Position numbers and translations under genes: made by a program
NCBI RefSeq assembly: GCF_005869935.1
Contig: NZ_SZQF01000008.1
Coordinates: 62,001-126,000 of the forward strand
Origin: Winogradskyella algicola
GTDB lineage: Bacteria; Bacteroidota; Bacteroidia; Flavobacteriales; Flavobacteriaceae
Direction of reading: 5' to 3'
Length of the DNA stretch: 64,000 nucleotides
Notes under the pieces: generated by a model
What the model was told of the DNA's origin: nothing
Databases searched by the model: none
The model's input: only the letters and a program-made list of their open reading frames with translations
Shown here: positions 34,846-45,212 of the stretch, piece by piece
Layout of the letters: every line of letters begins with the position of its first letter
How positions within the stretch are numbered: position 1 is the first letter of the stretch

Positions 34846-36750
34846 ATGAAGAAATTATTAGCCGTTATAGTAATCATTTTAGGTCTTAATCTTAATGCTC
34901 AAAACTATATTGAACATAAGATAAAAGAAGGCGAAACGATTGAGAGTATTGCAAAAAAGTACTTGGTAACACCTTTTGATATTTTGGCATTAAACCCTGA
35001 TGTAAAAACTAAATTTCAACCTAATACGGTTTTAATTATTCCAAATTCAAAAATTAAAAATGAACCTTTTAATGAGGAATCAAAAGAGTTAATAGGCTAT
35101 AAAAACCATAAAGTAAAGCGAAAAGAGACACTCTACGGCTTATCTAAAAAATATGGAGTTTCAGAAGATGAAATAAAAAAAGCCAATCGTTTTTTGTATT
35201 CCGAAAACCTTAAGAAGGGTGATAAAATTAGAATACCTAGATACAAGACTTTTATTTCAAAAGTTAGCCTTAAAAATACGGTTAAAAAGTATAAAGTTCA
35301 GCCTAAAGAAGGGAAGTGGAGAATTGCATATAAATTTGGAATTACTGTTGAAGAACTAGAAGCTCTAAATCCTGATATGAAACCTATCCTTCAACCAGGA
35401 GATGAACTCAACGTACCAAATATTGAAGACAAGGACGAGAAGCCAATTGAGTCTCAATACAATTACTACGAAGTATTGCCTAAAGAAGGCTTTTACAGAT
35501 TAAAAATAAAAACAGGGCTTACACAAGAAGAGTTAGAAGGCCTAAATCCTGAGCTAAAAGAGAGTGGATTAAAGGCAGGTATGGTTTTAAAAATTCCAGC
35601 AACTGCAGAAACCGCTATGGGTTTATCAGATGTTGAAACTACTAATCTTGAGTCAAAAATTAAAAACTTTAAGGTTAAGAAATTAGCTTTAATGCTACCT
35701 TACCGACTTAATAGAATTGATGTGGATTCTGTAGAAGAAGCAAAAGAAGAGATAAAGAAAAATAAACTGTTGTCTACCGTTTTAGATTTTCATGTTGGTG
35801 TAAGGATGGCATTAGATTCTGCTAAACAACTTGGTATTTCTACAGATTTAAAAGTATTTGATACAGAATATCAACCTTCAACAGTAAGTAGGATACTAGC
35901 TGATAATGATTTTTCAGATTACGATGCGGTAATAGGACCAATACAAGAAAAGAATTTTGATAGAGTTGCAAATGGCTTAAAAGGCGATAGAGTCCCAGTA
36001 ATAGCAGCATTAAATAAGCCTAAAGAAGTTTATGCTAACGTTTTTCAAACTATTCCTGAGGATAAATTATTGCAGAAAGCAATGATAGACTTTGTAAAGG
36101 CTGACAGTTTAAAAACTAAAGTAGTAGTAATTGCAGACCAATCTCACAAAGCCGTTAGCGAAATGATTAAAAGAGAATTTCCTACAGCAACTCAGATTTA
36201 TTCACAAAAAGATAAAAAGACAGGTAAGGATGCACATTTTATATATCCAGTTCAGTTAGAAAATGTTTTTAAACCAGGAAAGACTATAGTGTTTTTGGAG
36301 ACTAATAATGATGCTTTCGCATCAAGTGTTATAAGTATGCTTAATGCTCTAATCGTTGATAAAACTGAGATAGTTTTAGTTACACTAGATATAAATAAGG
36401 CATTTGAAGGTAAGGATGTTGATAATAATAATTTGTCTAACCTAAAATTCCATTATCCTTCTATTCATAAAAACTTTGATGAGTACAAGTCAAATGGTTT
36501 TGTAAAAGCTTATAAAAGAGAATTTGGTGTGTCACCAAGTAAGTACGCGGCAAGAGGATTTGATATTACATTAGACATATTATTGCGTTTGGCAACAGAA
36601 GATAATTTATATGAAGCTTCAAAAGACCTTATCGAAACTGAATACATAGAAAACAAGTTTAGGTACAATAAATCATTATTTGGCGGTTATGTTAACGAAG
36701 CCATATATATAGTAAAGTATGATAATTTAAGAATTGTCGAAGCCAATTAA
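34846..36750 (+). CDS. LysM peptidoglycan-binding protein with periplasmic-binding-like domain
   Basis: 634 residues with a signal peptide ending near LNAQN. Several LysM repeats lie in the first 250 residues (HKIKEGETIESIAKKYLVTP; HKVKRKETLYGLSKKYGVSE; two weaker ones at about 145 and 205). The rest (about 275-630) is a type 1 periplasmic-binding/amino-acid-receptor-like fold (VAALNKPKEVYANVFQT ... FVKAYKREFGVSPSKYAARGFD). It probably binds cell wall and a small ligand or structural partner in the periplasm. It sits in an operon of guaA, this gene, osmC and a DUF922 gene, with tight spacing downstream (2 bases). Confidence 0.88.
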   Translation: MKKLLAVIVIILGLNLNAQNYIEHKIKEGETIESIAKKYLVTPFDILALNPDVKTKFQPNTVLIIPNSKIKNEPFNEESKELIGYKNHKVKRKETLYGLSKKYGVSEDEIKKANRFLYSENLKKGDKIRIPRYKTFISKVSLKNTVKKYKVQPKEGKWRIAYKFGITVEELEALNPDMKPILQPGDELNVPNIEDKDEKPIESQYNYYEVLPKEGFYRLKIKTGLTQEELEGLNPELKESGLKAGMVLKIPATAETAMGLSDVETTNLESKIKNFKVKKLALMLPYRLNRIDVDSVEEAKEEIKKNKLLSTVLDFHVGVRMALDSAKQLGISTDLKVFDTEYQPSTVSRILADNDFSDYDAVIGPIQEKNFDRVANGLKGDRVPVIAALNKPKEVYANVFQTIPEDKLLQKAMIDFVKADSLKTKVVVIADQSHKAVSEMIKREFPTATQIYSQKDKKTGKDAHFIYPVQLENVFKPGKTIVFLETNNDAFASSVISMLNALIVDKTEIVLVTLDINKAFEGKDVDNNNLSNLKFHYPSIHKNFDEYKSNGFVKAYKREFGVSPSKYAARGFDITLDILLRLATEDNLYEASKDLIETEYIENKFRYNKSLFGGYVNEAIYIVKYDNLRIVEAN

Positions 36751-36752
36751 TT

Positions 36753-37154
36753 ATGACCTCAAAAGTAACTTACATAGGTAATCTTAGAACAGAAAGTGAG
36801 CATATAAAATCTGGTAACAGCTACATAACAGATGCACCTGTAGACAATAACGGCAAAGGAGAAGCGTTTTCTCCTACAGATACTGTTGCTACAGGATTAG
36901 CAAGTTGTATGCTAACGGTTATGGGAATTAAAGCCAGAGACATGGATGTTGATATGTCCGGAACAACAGCTGATGTTACTAAAACTATGGCGAGTAATCC
37001 AAGACGAATTTCTAAAATAGAAGTTGTACTTAATTTTCCGTTTGAAGCAGATGCTAAAACAAAAAAAATATTAGAGCATACAGCAAATACTTGTCCTGTG
37101 CATTACAGTTTACATCCAGATATCGAAAAGGATATCACGTTTAACTGGAAATAA
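36753..37154 (+). CDS. OsmC/Ohr-family peroxiredoxin-like protein
   Basis: 133 residues. The two catalytic cysteines of the family are present: C52 (GLASCMLTVMGIKA) and C114 (NTCPVHYSL). Members reduce organic hydroperoxides using their Cys pair. This belongs to the OsmC-like YhfA group by length. The ATG is 2 bases after the LysM gene's stop, and the DUF922 gene begins immediately after its own stop, indicating cotranscription. Confidence 0.92.
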   Translation: MTSKVTYIGNLRTESEHIKSGNSYITDAPVDNNGKGEAFSPTDTVATGLASCMLTVMGIKARDMDVDMSGTTADVTKTMASNPRRISKIEVVLNFPFEADAKTKKILEHTANTCPVHYSLHPDIEKDITFNWK

Positions 37155-37694
37155 ATGCAAATTAAATATCTTATAATTTCAATTTTGTTTTTGTTCGTTG
37201 CATCTTCTAATGAAGAAACCATAACATGGAACGATACACATAAATTGACTTGGGAAGATTTTAAAGGCAGTCCAAACCCAAATTCAGATGCAGTGGCTTT
37301 AACAGCTTCAGGTATTACTTTTGGATACTCAGTAAAAACAACAGGAAAACGTATTATTGATTATTCAACCTCTGTAGAAGCACATTTTTATCCAAATAAG
37401 TCTTGGTACCTCTCAGAAAAGGCAGATGATTACATTCTTGCGCACGAGCAATTGCACTTTGATATTACAGAGTTATATGTACGAAAGTTTAGGGAACAGT
37501 TAGAGCGTTTAGTTGTTAATCAAAATATAAAGATTCAAATGAATCAAATTCATGTGGCTATAAATGAGGCTCTAGACAAAACCCAAAAAACATACGACCA
37601 GCAAACCAATCACTCCATAAATGTTGATGCTCAAAATTACTGGGAAAACTACATCAAAGAGGAGCTCAAAAAATTAGACACATTCAAATCCTAG
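37155..37694 (+). CDS. DUF922 family protein, putative secreted zinc protease
   Basis: 179 residues with a hydrophobic N-terminus that may be a signal peptide (IKYLIISILFLFVASS). The motif HEQLHFDITELY (about 95-106) provides HExxH plus downstream Asp, typical of DUF922 proteins, which are predicted metallopeptidases. The N-terminal segment LTWEDFKGSPN is another family hallmark. Function in vivo is unknown. It directly follows the osmC gene with no gap. A promoter-like element for the next gene overlaps its stop. Confidence 0.85.
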   Translation: MQIKYLIISILFLFVASSNEETITWNDTHKLTWEDFKGSPNPNSDAVALTASGITFGYSVKTTGKRIIDYSTSVEAHFYPNKSWYLSEKADDYILAHEQLHFDITELYVRKFREQLERLVVNQNIKIQMNQIHVAINEALDKTQKTYDQQTNHSINVDAQNYWENYIKEELKKLDTFKS

Positions 37695-37702
37695 TACCTT
37701 TG
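37695..37702 (+). promoter_or_regulatory. -7 promoter element of the interrupted DUF3820 copy
   Basis: TACCTTTG matches TAnnTTTG. It is at the start of the truncated first copy of a DUF3820 gene and would transcribe that remnant and the intact gene at 37800. Confidence 0.4.
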
Positions 37703-37786
37703 GAAGGAAGTAAAGAAGCTTTAATTGAGTTAGCACACTATAAAATGCCTTTTGTCATTCCTGCGAAAGCAGGAATCTATTTTTAA
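37700..37786 (+). pseudogene. Truncated DUF3820 N-terminus, cut by a palindromic repeat
   Basis: Read from a TTG at 37700, this frame gives LEGSKEALIELAHYKMPF, then VIPAKAGIYF and a stop at 37784-37786. The first 18 residues match MEPNKEALIELANYRMPF, the start of the intact gene 100 bases downstream. The break coincides exactly with the start of the repeat at 37754. So a partial tandem duplicate, or a first copy disrupted by repeat insertion, lies before the working gene. Confidence 0.7.
37754..37778 (+). repeat. Dispersed ATTCCTGC/GCAGGAAT palindrome
   Basis: GTCATTCCTGCGAAAGCAGG followed by AATCT: an 8-bp inverted repeat (ATTCCTGC / GCAGGAAT) with loop GAAA. A variant in the opposite orientation occurs at 46191-46209 upstream of mnmA. 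This repeat type is widespread in bacterial genomes. Confidence 0.8.
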
Positions 37787-37799
37787 TAATGATATAGTT

Positions 37800-38027
37800 A
37801 TGGAGCCTAATAAAGAAGCATTAATAGAGTTAGCAAATTATAGAATGCCTTTTGGAAAATACAAAGGTGAATTTTTGGTTGACATCCCAGAGTATTATTA
37901 TACATGGTTTAAGCAAAAAGGATTTCCGGACGGTAAACTAGGTAAAATGATGATTCAAATGCACGAGATAAAAATCAATGGTCTCGAAGAATTGATTTAT
38001 ACCATTAAACGTGATTATAAAAAGTAG
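37800..38027 (+). CDS. DUF3820 family protein
   Basis: 75 residues with the family pattern MPFGKYKGEFLVDIPEYYYTWFKQKGFPDGKLGKMM. The domain resembles the small putative quorum-sensing-regulated/exonuclease-associated DUF3820 module; the biochemical role is not known. A longer frame from 37752 would translate the palindromic repeat (SFLRKQESIF) and was rejected; the ATG at 37800 aligns with family starts. The stop abuts the end of the opposing gene at 38028. Confidence 0.85.
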   Translation: MEPNKEALIELANYRMPFGKYKGEFLVDIPEYYYTWFKQKGFPDGKLGKMMIQMHEIKINGLEELIYTIKRDYKK

Positions 38028-38513
38028 TTATTTTATTCCTTTTTTATAATAATAAGCTGCGGAAATAAAAAGTGCCACAATCAAAACCCATTTAGAAATC
38101 AAAACGCTTAAATCTACGTTTTCAAAAATTTCATTCACATTTCTATTGCTGAGGTATCTTGTTAATTCATAGTCATTGTACATGCTCATGAATTTTTGGT
38201 TTGAAATACGGTTAACAACAGGAATAAAGATCAATACAGTTATAAAAACCACAAACCAAAGCTTGGAATGTTTTGGTAAACTAAAATCTTTAGACCTGTT
38301 TTTTTTTACAAATAATTCAACAACTAAAATTGCCAACGACAAAGCAAGAACAACGCCAACAATAAGCGAATAGTACTTAAAATGTATTTCCCTAAAATCA
38401 TTATTAAGACCATAATGCATGTAAGTCACCAAGATAATCTCAATGAAAGCTTGAGCAGAAGCTATTAAAAGAAATCCAAATAGGATGTTTAGAATGAGTT
38501 TGTTTGGTGTCAT
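38028..38513 (-). CDS. Hypothetical membrane protein, 161 residues
   Basis: Four predicted transmembrane helices: about 7-29 (LILNILFGFLLIASAQAFI), 46-67 (YYSLIVGVVLALSLAILVVE), 84-102 (LWFVVFITVLIFIPVV) and 137-153 (LISKWVLIVALFISAAYY). No domain is recognised. It is alone on the minus strand, convergent with the DUF3820 gene with no gap, and divergent from pyrG across 229 bases that hold the pyrG promoter and nothing else identified. Confidence 0.75.
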   Translation of the reverse strand: MTPNKLILNILFGFLLIASAQAFIEIILVTYMHYGLNNDFREIHFKYYSLIVGVVLALSLAILVVELFVKKNRSKDFSLPKHSKLWFVVFITVLIFIPVVNRISNQKFMSMYNDYELTRYLSNRNVNEIFENVDLSVLISKWVLIVALFISAAYYYKKGIK

Positions 38514-38690
38514 TTTTAGTTCTGTTGATTAGGGAATTTTGAATCTTTAAAAATTAACGATGCTAACCAAATGTCTCATATTTACTTAAGTATTTAAAAT
38601 AAAATCGTGAAAATGCAAGTAATGGCAGATTTGTATCATATAAGGTGTTTATAAATGGATAAAACTTATTTTGAGATTGCAACTTTATAA

Positions 38691-38722
38691 TTGCTCTTAA
38701 GCGAATTTTTATTGTAAATTTG
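38691..38722 (+). promoter_or_regulatory. Promoter of pyrG
   Basis: A -33-like TTG at 38691-38693 and a perfect -7 TAAATTTG at 38715-38722, with 21 bases between. The predicted leader is about 14 nt before the ATG at 38743. Confidence 0.6.
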
Positions 38723-38733
38723 CCTGCGTTTAA

Positions 38734-40374
<1,641 letters not shown>

Positions 40375-40551
40375 TCTTTAGCCTTAAAGAGCAGAGATTA
40401 GTTTTAAACCTCAAAGTTTATATGCCACAATATAAAAACAATAATAACCATCGCATGAAATAATATGCCACTTTGGCGTAAAATGAATTTTGGACAACTT
40501 TTTGGGATAGCCAAAATAGTAATCATTCAATCGTAGCGTACGAACTAAATT

Positions 40552-42456
40552 ATGGAAGAAAAGAAACTCGATATTAACTCAATCATTGGTTTTGTTCTCA
40601 TTTTTGGGATTTTGGTGTACATGATGTACCAGAACGCACCAACTGAAGAAGAGATTGAAGCTCAGAAAAAAGCAGAGCAAGAGCAAGTAGAAGCAGAGAA
40701 GAAGAACAGTGAACAAAATGAAGCTGTTGTAACAACTGCATCGGATTATAGCAATACAAAAGATTTAGATTCTACGCAATTAGCATCACTTCAAAGCAAA
40801 GAAGGATCTTTAGCTTATGCCTTGACAGTACCAGGTGAAGACTTTACAACTGTAGAAACTGATGTGTTTCAGTTAAAGTTTAACAGAATGGGAGGCCATT
40901 TGGCTGAAGTAAAACTTAAAAAGTTTGTAACCTTCGACTCAATGCCAATATATATGGTTAAAGACCAAAACAGTGCCTTTAATATTACATTTGGTACGTC
41001 AGATAATCGTATACGTAATACAAAAGATTACCCATTTCAACCAAGTGTAAGCAAGAGTGGTGAAAATACTATTGTGTCTATGAAACTCAAGTTTTCTGAA
41101 ACAGAATATTTAGAGTATAGATACGAGTTAAAACCAGATGATTACATGATTGATTTTTCAATCAAGTCACAAGGTTTAAACGGAGAGTTTAACACATCGC
41201 AACCAATTACATTAGATTGGAAGCAAAAAGGTATTAGACATGCTAAGAGTATTAGCTACGAAAACCGTTACACAAGATTAACCTATATGCACGATGATGA
41301 TCGTGTAGAAAAGTTATCTCAAATGGGCGACGATGACGAAACAGTTGAGGATGTTGAGTGGTTATCGTACAGACAACATTTCTTTAGCTCTATATTGGTA
41401 GCAAAAGACAATCCGTTTTCAAAAGCAGAGCTCACCTCTGAAAATTTAGTTGAAGATGAAGAAGTAGATACCTTATTTACCAAACTATATACTTCAAAAA
41501 TACCATTAGCCTATAATGGAGGTGAGGTAAATAAAAATCTAGGTTTATACTATGGGCCTACAGATGCTAAAGTTTTAAAAGCATACGACAAGAGTTTAGA
41601 GGAAAGTATTCCTTTCGGTTGGGGAATTTTTGGTTGGATAAACAAAGCATTATTCATCCCGTTATTTGGTTGGTTAAGTAGTATCTTACCTTATGGTATT
41701 GCAATAATTGTAATGACGGTTTTAGTAAAACTTATGCTGTCTTTTGTACAGTACAAACAGTTCTTATCTCAGGCAAAGATGAAAATATTAAAGCCAGAGC
41801 TAGATGCTATAAGAGAAAAATATAAAGACAATAAGTTAAAGGCACAACAAGAAACTATGGCATTACAGAGCAAAGCTGGTGCTAGTCCGCTTAGTGGCTG
41901 TCTGCCTGGTTTAATGCAAATTCCTGTGTTCTATGCGCTGTTTATGTTCTTCCCAACAGCTTTCGATTTAAGGCAAAAAAGCTTCCTTTGGGCAGACGAT
42001 TTGAGTTCATATGATTCCATTGCAGATTTACCTTTTAATATACCATTTTATGGAGATCACGTAGCCCTGTTCCCAATATTAGCAGCTATTGCTATTTTCT
42101 TCTATATGAAAATGACAACAGGTCAGCAGACAGCAATGCAAGCACCACCACAAGAAGGTATGCCAGATATGAGTAAAATGATGAAGTATATGATTTACTT
42201 CTCACCATTATTAATGCTGATCTTCTTTAATAACTATGCTTCTGGTTTAAGTTTATATTACTTCATTTCTAACCTAATTAGTATCGGTATTATGTTGGTA
42301 ATTAAAAACTATATTATTGATGAAGATAAGGTGTTGGCTAAAATAGAAGTAAGCAAGAGTAAGCCTAAGAAAGAAAATCGTTTTCAACGTAAAATGAAAG
42401 AGATGATGGAGCAAGCTGAGCAGCAAAAGCAAGCACAACAAAAAAGAAAAAAGTAA
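40552..42456 (+). CDS. yidC: Membrane protein insertase YidC
   Basis: YidC inserts and folds inner-membrane proteins. The 634-residue protein has a first transmembrane helix (about 8-24), a large periplasmic beta-sandwich domain (about 60-345), and the conserved five-helix core starting at about 365 (GWLSSILPYGIAIIVMTVLVK, then SPLSGCLPGLMQIPVFYALF). The hydrophilic-groove region and the basic Lys-rich C-terminus (KKENRFQRKMKEMMEQAEQQ) are typical of Bacteroidota YidC. A strong bidirectional terminator follows immediately. Confidence 0.97.
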   Translation: MEEKKLDINSIIGFVLIFGILVYMMYQNAPTEEEIEAQKKAEQEQVEAEKKNSEQNEAVVTTASDYSNTKDLDSTQLASLQSKEGSLAYALTVPGEDFTTVETDVFQLKFNRMGGHLAEVKLKKFVTFDSMPIYMVKDQNSAFNITFGTSDNRIRNTKDYPFQPSVSKSGENTIVSMKLKFSETEYLEYRYELKPDDYMIDFSIKSQGLNGEFNTSQPITLDWKQKGIRHAKSISYENRYTRLTYMHDDDRVEKLSQMGDDDETVEDVEWLSYRQHFFSSILVAKDNPFSKAELTSENLVEDEEVDTLFTKLYTSKIPLAYNGGEVNKNLGLYYGPTDAKVLKAYDKSLEESIPFGWGIFGWINKALFIPLFGWLSSILPYGIAIIVMTVLVKLMLSFVQYKQFLSQAKMKILKPELDAIREKYKDNKLKAQQETMALQSKAGASPLSGCLPGLMQIPVFYALFMFFPTAFDLRQKSFLWADDLSSYDSIADLPFNIPFYGDHVALFPILAAIAIFFYMKMTTGQQTAMQAPPQEGMPDMSKMMKYMIYFSPLLMLIFFNNYASGLSLYYFISNLISIGIMLVIKNYIIDEDKVLAKIEVSKSKPKKENRFQRKMKEMMEQAEQQKQAQQKRKK

Positions 42457-42460
42457 AACA

Positions 42461-42490
42461 AAAAAACCAGATAAATTTATCTGGTTTTTT
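42461..42490. terminator. Bidirectional terminator between yidC and the fasciclin gene
   Basis: AAAAAACCAGATAAA (42461-42475) is followed directly by its reverse complement TTTATCTGGTTTTTT (42476-42490), a perfect 30-base palindrome with A-run and T-run on the outside. It serves yidC on the plus strand and the fasciclin gene on the minus strand. Confidence 0.85.
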
Positions 42491-42505
42491 TTATGCAAGT
42501 TGTTG

Positions 42506-43522
42506 TTACTCTATAGTAGGAATTAGTACTGATTCAATAATATGAATAACACCATTATCTGCTTGTATATTAATTTGTGAAATATCAATACCTGTATTAC
42601 CACTACCATCTTCTAAGCTTATTTGATCATTGTCGTCATTGACTGATGAGCTCACGATAATAGAGTCTCCTTCTAAAGTTTCTATAGAAATACCGTTAGA
42701 CAGATCGGATGCTCTCATATTTGATTCTACAACAACATGGTGTTGCAATATCTTATTTAAAGTATCAGCATCAATATCATCAATACTGTTAATTTCTGGA
42801 TTGCTGTTAATAAACCCTAAAAAAGCTGAATTTTCGGGAGCAAATAGTGTAAATGGAGCTGGCAAGACTAAATCAGGAAGCATAAGTGTTTCTGAAAGTT
42901 GTTCTTGTTCATCTTGTGTCAATACATTATTAAGAGAACTTAGATTGGAGTCTGCCTTAATGAATGTCATTATTGTGGGTAGTGGTATAACGTTAGATAC
43001 GATATGAATTATTCCGTTAGATGCAACGATATCCGCTTCAATAACAGAAGATTCATCATTTAGTCGTAAATTATTACCGTTTGCTTCGTAGTATAAATTA
43101 ATATCATTGCCACCGACACCATCAGCTTCGGTTTTCAAATATCCCATTCCCAATGAGGTAATCTCAGAAGAGGATAATATGTTTTCCGCAACTACATGGT
43201 TGAGCAGTACATTCCTCAAAAATACAATTTGTGAGGCATTCATATTTGTAAGATCTATATTGGATGTTACCAAAAACTCTGTAAAGGCATTATCATTCGG
43301 TGCAAAAATTGTATAAGAACCAGAATTCTCAAGTGTAGATTTTAGTTCTGTAAGTTCTAAAGCCAACACGAATGAGTTTAGATCATTATCTATAGCAACA
43401 TTGACAATGTTATTCTGCATATCGTCATTGTTATCATCATCATTGCTACAAGCTTGCACTAATAGAAGCATTATAAGCATTAAAATATGTGTTTTAATTT
43501 TGTTTAAGTGTAAGATTTTCAT
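42506..43522 (-). CDS. Fasciclin (FAS1) domain lipoprotein, two domains
   Basis: 338 residues with a lipoprotein signal (LLLVQAC, about residues 19-25). Two FAS1 domains follow: about 38-185 and 190-335. Each has the H1 motif YTIFAPNDNAF / FTLFAPENSAF and an H2-like DNGVIHII/ NGIIHIVS segment. FAS1 proteins mediate adhesion and matrix contact. It lies 174 bases downstream of a second FAS1 gene on the same strand, separated by a terminator, so they are likely independent units from a duplication. Confidence 0.93.
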   Translation of the reverse strand: MKILHLNKIKTHILMLIMLLLVQACSNDDDNNDDMQNNIVNVAIDNDLNSFVLALELTELKSTLENSGSYTIFAPNDNAFTEFLVTSNIDLTNMNASQIVFLRNVLLNHVVAENILSSSEITSLGMGYLKTEADGVGGNDINLYYEANGNNLRLNDESSVIEADIVASNGIIHIVSNVIPLPTIMTFIKADSNLSSLNNVLTQDEQEQLSETLMLPDLVLPAPFTLFAPENSAFLGFINSNPEINSIDDIDADTLNKILQHHVVVESNMRASDLSNGISIETLEGDSIIVSSSVNDDNDQISLEDGSGNTGIDISQINIQADNGVIHIIESVLIPTIE

Positions 43523-43612
43523 TTATAGTGTTTTAAAGAATTAATGTTTATATATAAAATATCAAAAAAATCTTTTTTATGAGTTAAATAAATGCTAAGA
43601 TCTGGCACAAAA

Positions 43613-43640
43613 AAAAGCCCAGACAGTCGTCTGGGCTTTT
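43613..43640 (-). terminator. Intrinsic terminator of the three-domain fasciclin gene
   Basis: AAAAGCCCAGAC (43613-43624), loop AGTC, GTCTGGGCTTTT (43629-43640). On the minus strand it forms a GC-rich 12-bp stem followed by a run of T. The same stem could act on the plus strand, but no plus-strand gene ends here. Confidence 0.85.
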
Positions 43641-43696
43641 CTACTAACTAAATCAATCAATATAAAAATGAGGTAATCAGCCTCGATTCTTCTTTT

Positions 43697-45145
43697 TTAA
43701 TCTGCAGATGGTAGCATTACTTTATTCAATACGTGAATAACTCCGTTACCAGCTTGTACGTCAACAGCTACTATGCCCACATCAGTGTTTCCTGCTCCAT
43801 CCTCTACATCAGCAATGTTTTCATTTGTACCTGGCAGCGTAATTATTATATCATCGCCTTGGAGTGTTGGTATAGTAGTTGTAGCATTTGGGTTGAGATC
43901 ACCTGAAACTGCATTTCCAGCAGTAGAAACATGATGAGCTAAGACACTATTCAAGAGTGTATCATCTAAATCAGCTACAGTAGCACCATCTAATAAGTCA
44001 GCAAATGCTTGGTTGTTTGGTGCAAATACAGTGAAAGGTCCATCACCTTGAAGTGTAGGTATGTACATAGGATTAGCACTACTTCCGTCTGCTTCTGATA
44101 AAGCTGCGACTAAATTACTAAAATTAGGATCTGCCAAAGCAAAAGTAACAACTGTTGGTATATCAATAACAGCATCTACAACATGTATAACGCCATTTGT
44201 TCCAACGATATCAGTAGCTGCTACTTTTGGACCTCCATTGATAACCACATCATCACCAACGTTAAAATATAGACTTAAGTTTGTCGCATCATCATCAACT
44301 AGATCTGTTGGACCATTAGCTAAGGTTTTCTGGTATCCTGCAACTGCATTTACTAAATCAGCAGCAACAATAAAGTCATCTATTACATGATTTAAAAGAA
44401 TGCTAGATAGTGCATTAGAATTTGGATTTGTAAAATTACCAAAGGCAGTATTGTCTGGGGCAAATACAGTAAACGGACCATCAGCCTGTAATGCACCAAC
44501 TAAATTTTCTGATCCTAAGGCACCAGTTAGTGATGTAAAATTATTATTGTTTAACGCATGGTCTACAATGTTTGGTAATCCAATAACAGCATCTACTACA
44601 TGAATAATACCGTTAGATGCCATTACGTCTGGAGTAGTTACATCAGCACCAATACCATCAACAACATCGGAACCACCATTAAGTTCAACAACACCATTGT
44701 CTACATTATAATAAAGACTAATAGTAGAACCATTAACTGGTCCAGGTGAGGCTGTTGAAGCATATCCAGAACCAGCGCTTATTAGAGTGGAAGCAGGAAT
44801 TTCTTGTCCAACTATTACGTGGTTCAACAAGATATTAGTCACAAGTTCTTCTTGTTCTGGTGTTAAACTGCTAAGATCTAAACCAGTAGCACTTAATAAA
44901 TCATCAAACGCCTCGTTTGTAGGGGCAAACACTGTAAAAGGACCAGTACCTTGTAAAGTGGTCACTAGGTCTGTAGCCTCTAATGCAGCAGCTAAAGAAG
45001 TAAAACCGTTAGCTAAGGCAACATCTACGATAGTATTAGATTGTACACCTGGACTATTGTTGTCGTCGTCGTCACTACATCCAGTTACACCTAAAACCAA
45101 TAGAAATACTGTCAGTAATTTGAAAGTTTTTGAAATAATTTTCAT
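43697..45145 (-). CDS. Fasciclin (FAS1) domain lipoprotein, three domains
   Basis: 482 residues with lipobox TGC (about 21-23) followed by an acidic SDDDDNNSP linker. Three FAS1 domains lie at about 35-195, 198-330 and 333-480, each with FTVFAPxNxAF and NGVIHVxxxV. The protein is rich in Asp and low in Lys, as expected for a surface-exposed acidic adhesion protein. It is clearly paralogous to the downstream two-domain gene. Its own terminator follows. Confidence 0.94.
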   Translation of the reverse strand: MKIISKTFKLLTVFLLVLGVTGCSDDDDNNSPGVQSNTIVDVALANGFTSLAAALEATDLVTTLQGTGPFTVFAPTNEAFDDLLSATGLDLSSLTPEQEELVTNILLNHVIVGQEIPASTLISAGSGYASTASPGPVNGSTISLYYNVDNGVVELNGGSDVVDGIGADVTTPDVMASNGIIHVVDAVIGLPNIVDHALNNNNFTSLTGALGSENLVGALQADGPFTVFAPDNTAFGNFTNPNSNALSSILLNHVIDDFIVAADLVNAVAGYQKTLANGPTDLVDDDATNLSLYFNVGDDVVINGGPKVAATDIVGTNGVIHVVDAVIDIPTVVTFALADPNFSNLVAALSEADGSSANPMYIPTLQGDGPFTVFAPNNQAFADLLDGATVADLDDTLLNSVLAHHVSTAGNAVSGDLNPNATTTIPTLQGDDIIITLPGTNENIADVEDGAGNTDVGIVAVDVQAGNGVIHVLNKVMLPSAD

Positions 45146-45212
45146 TTTTTTGAGTTTTTAAAATTGTTCAACATTACACAAACCTGATTAGTTTGTCTAA
45201 CAAAAATATAAA

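Noticed and set aside
37752..37799. DUF3820 protein starting at 37752
   Set aside because: The added residues are encoded by the ATTCCTGC palindrome and its flank, not by family sequence.
40500..40516. Short inverted repeat TTTTGG/CCAAAA before yidC
   Set aside because: A six-base stem in AT-rich DNA is expected by chance and has no terminator or operator support.
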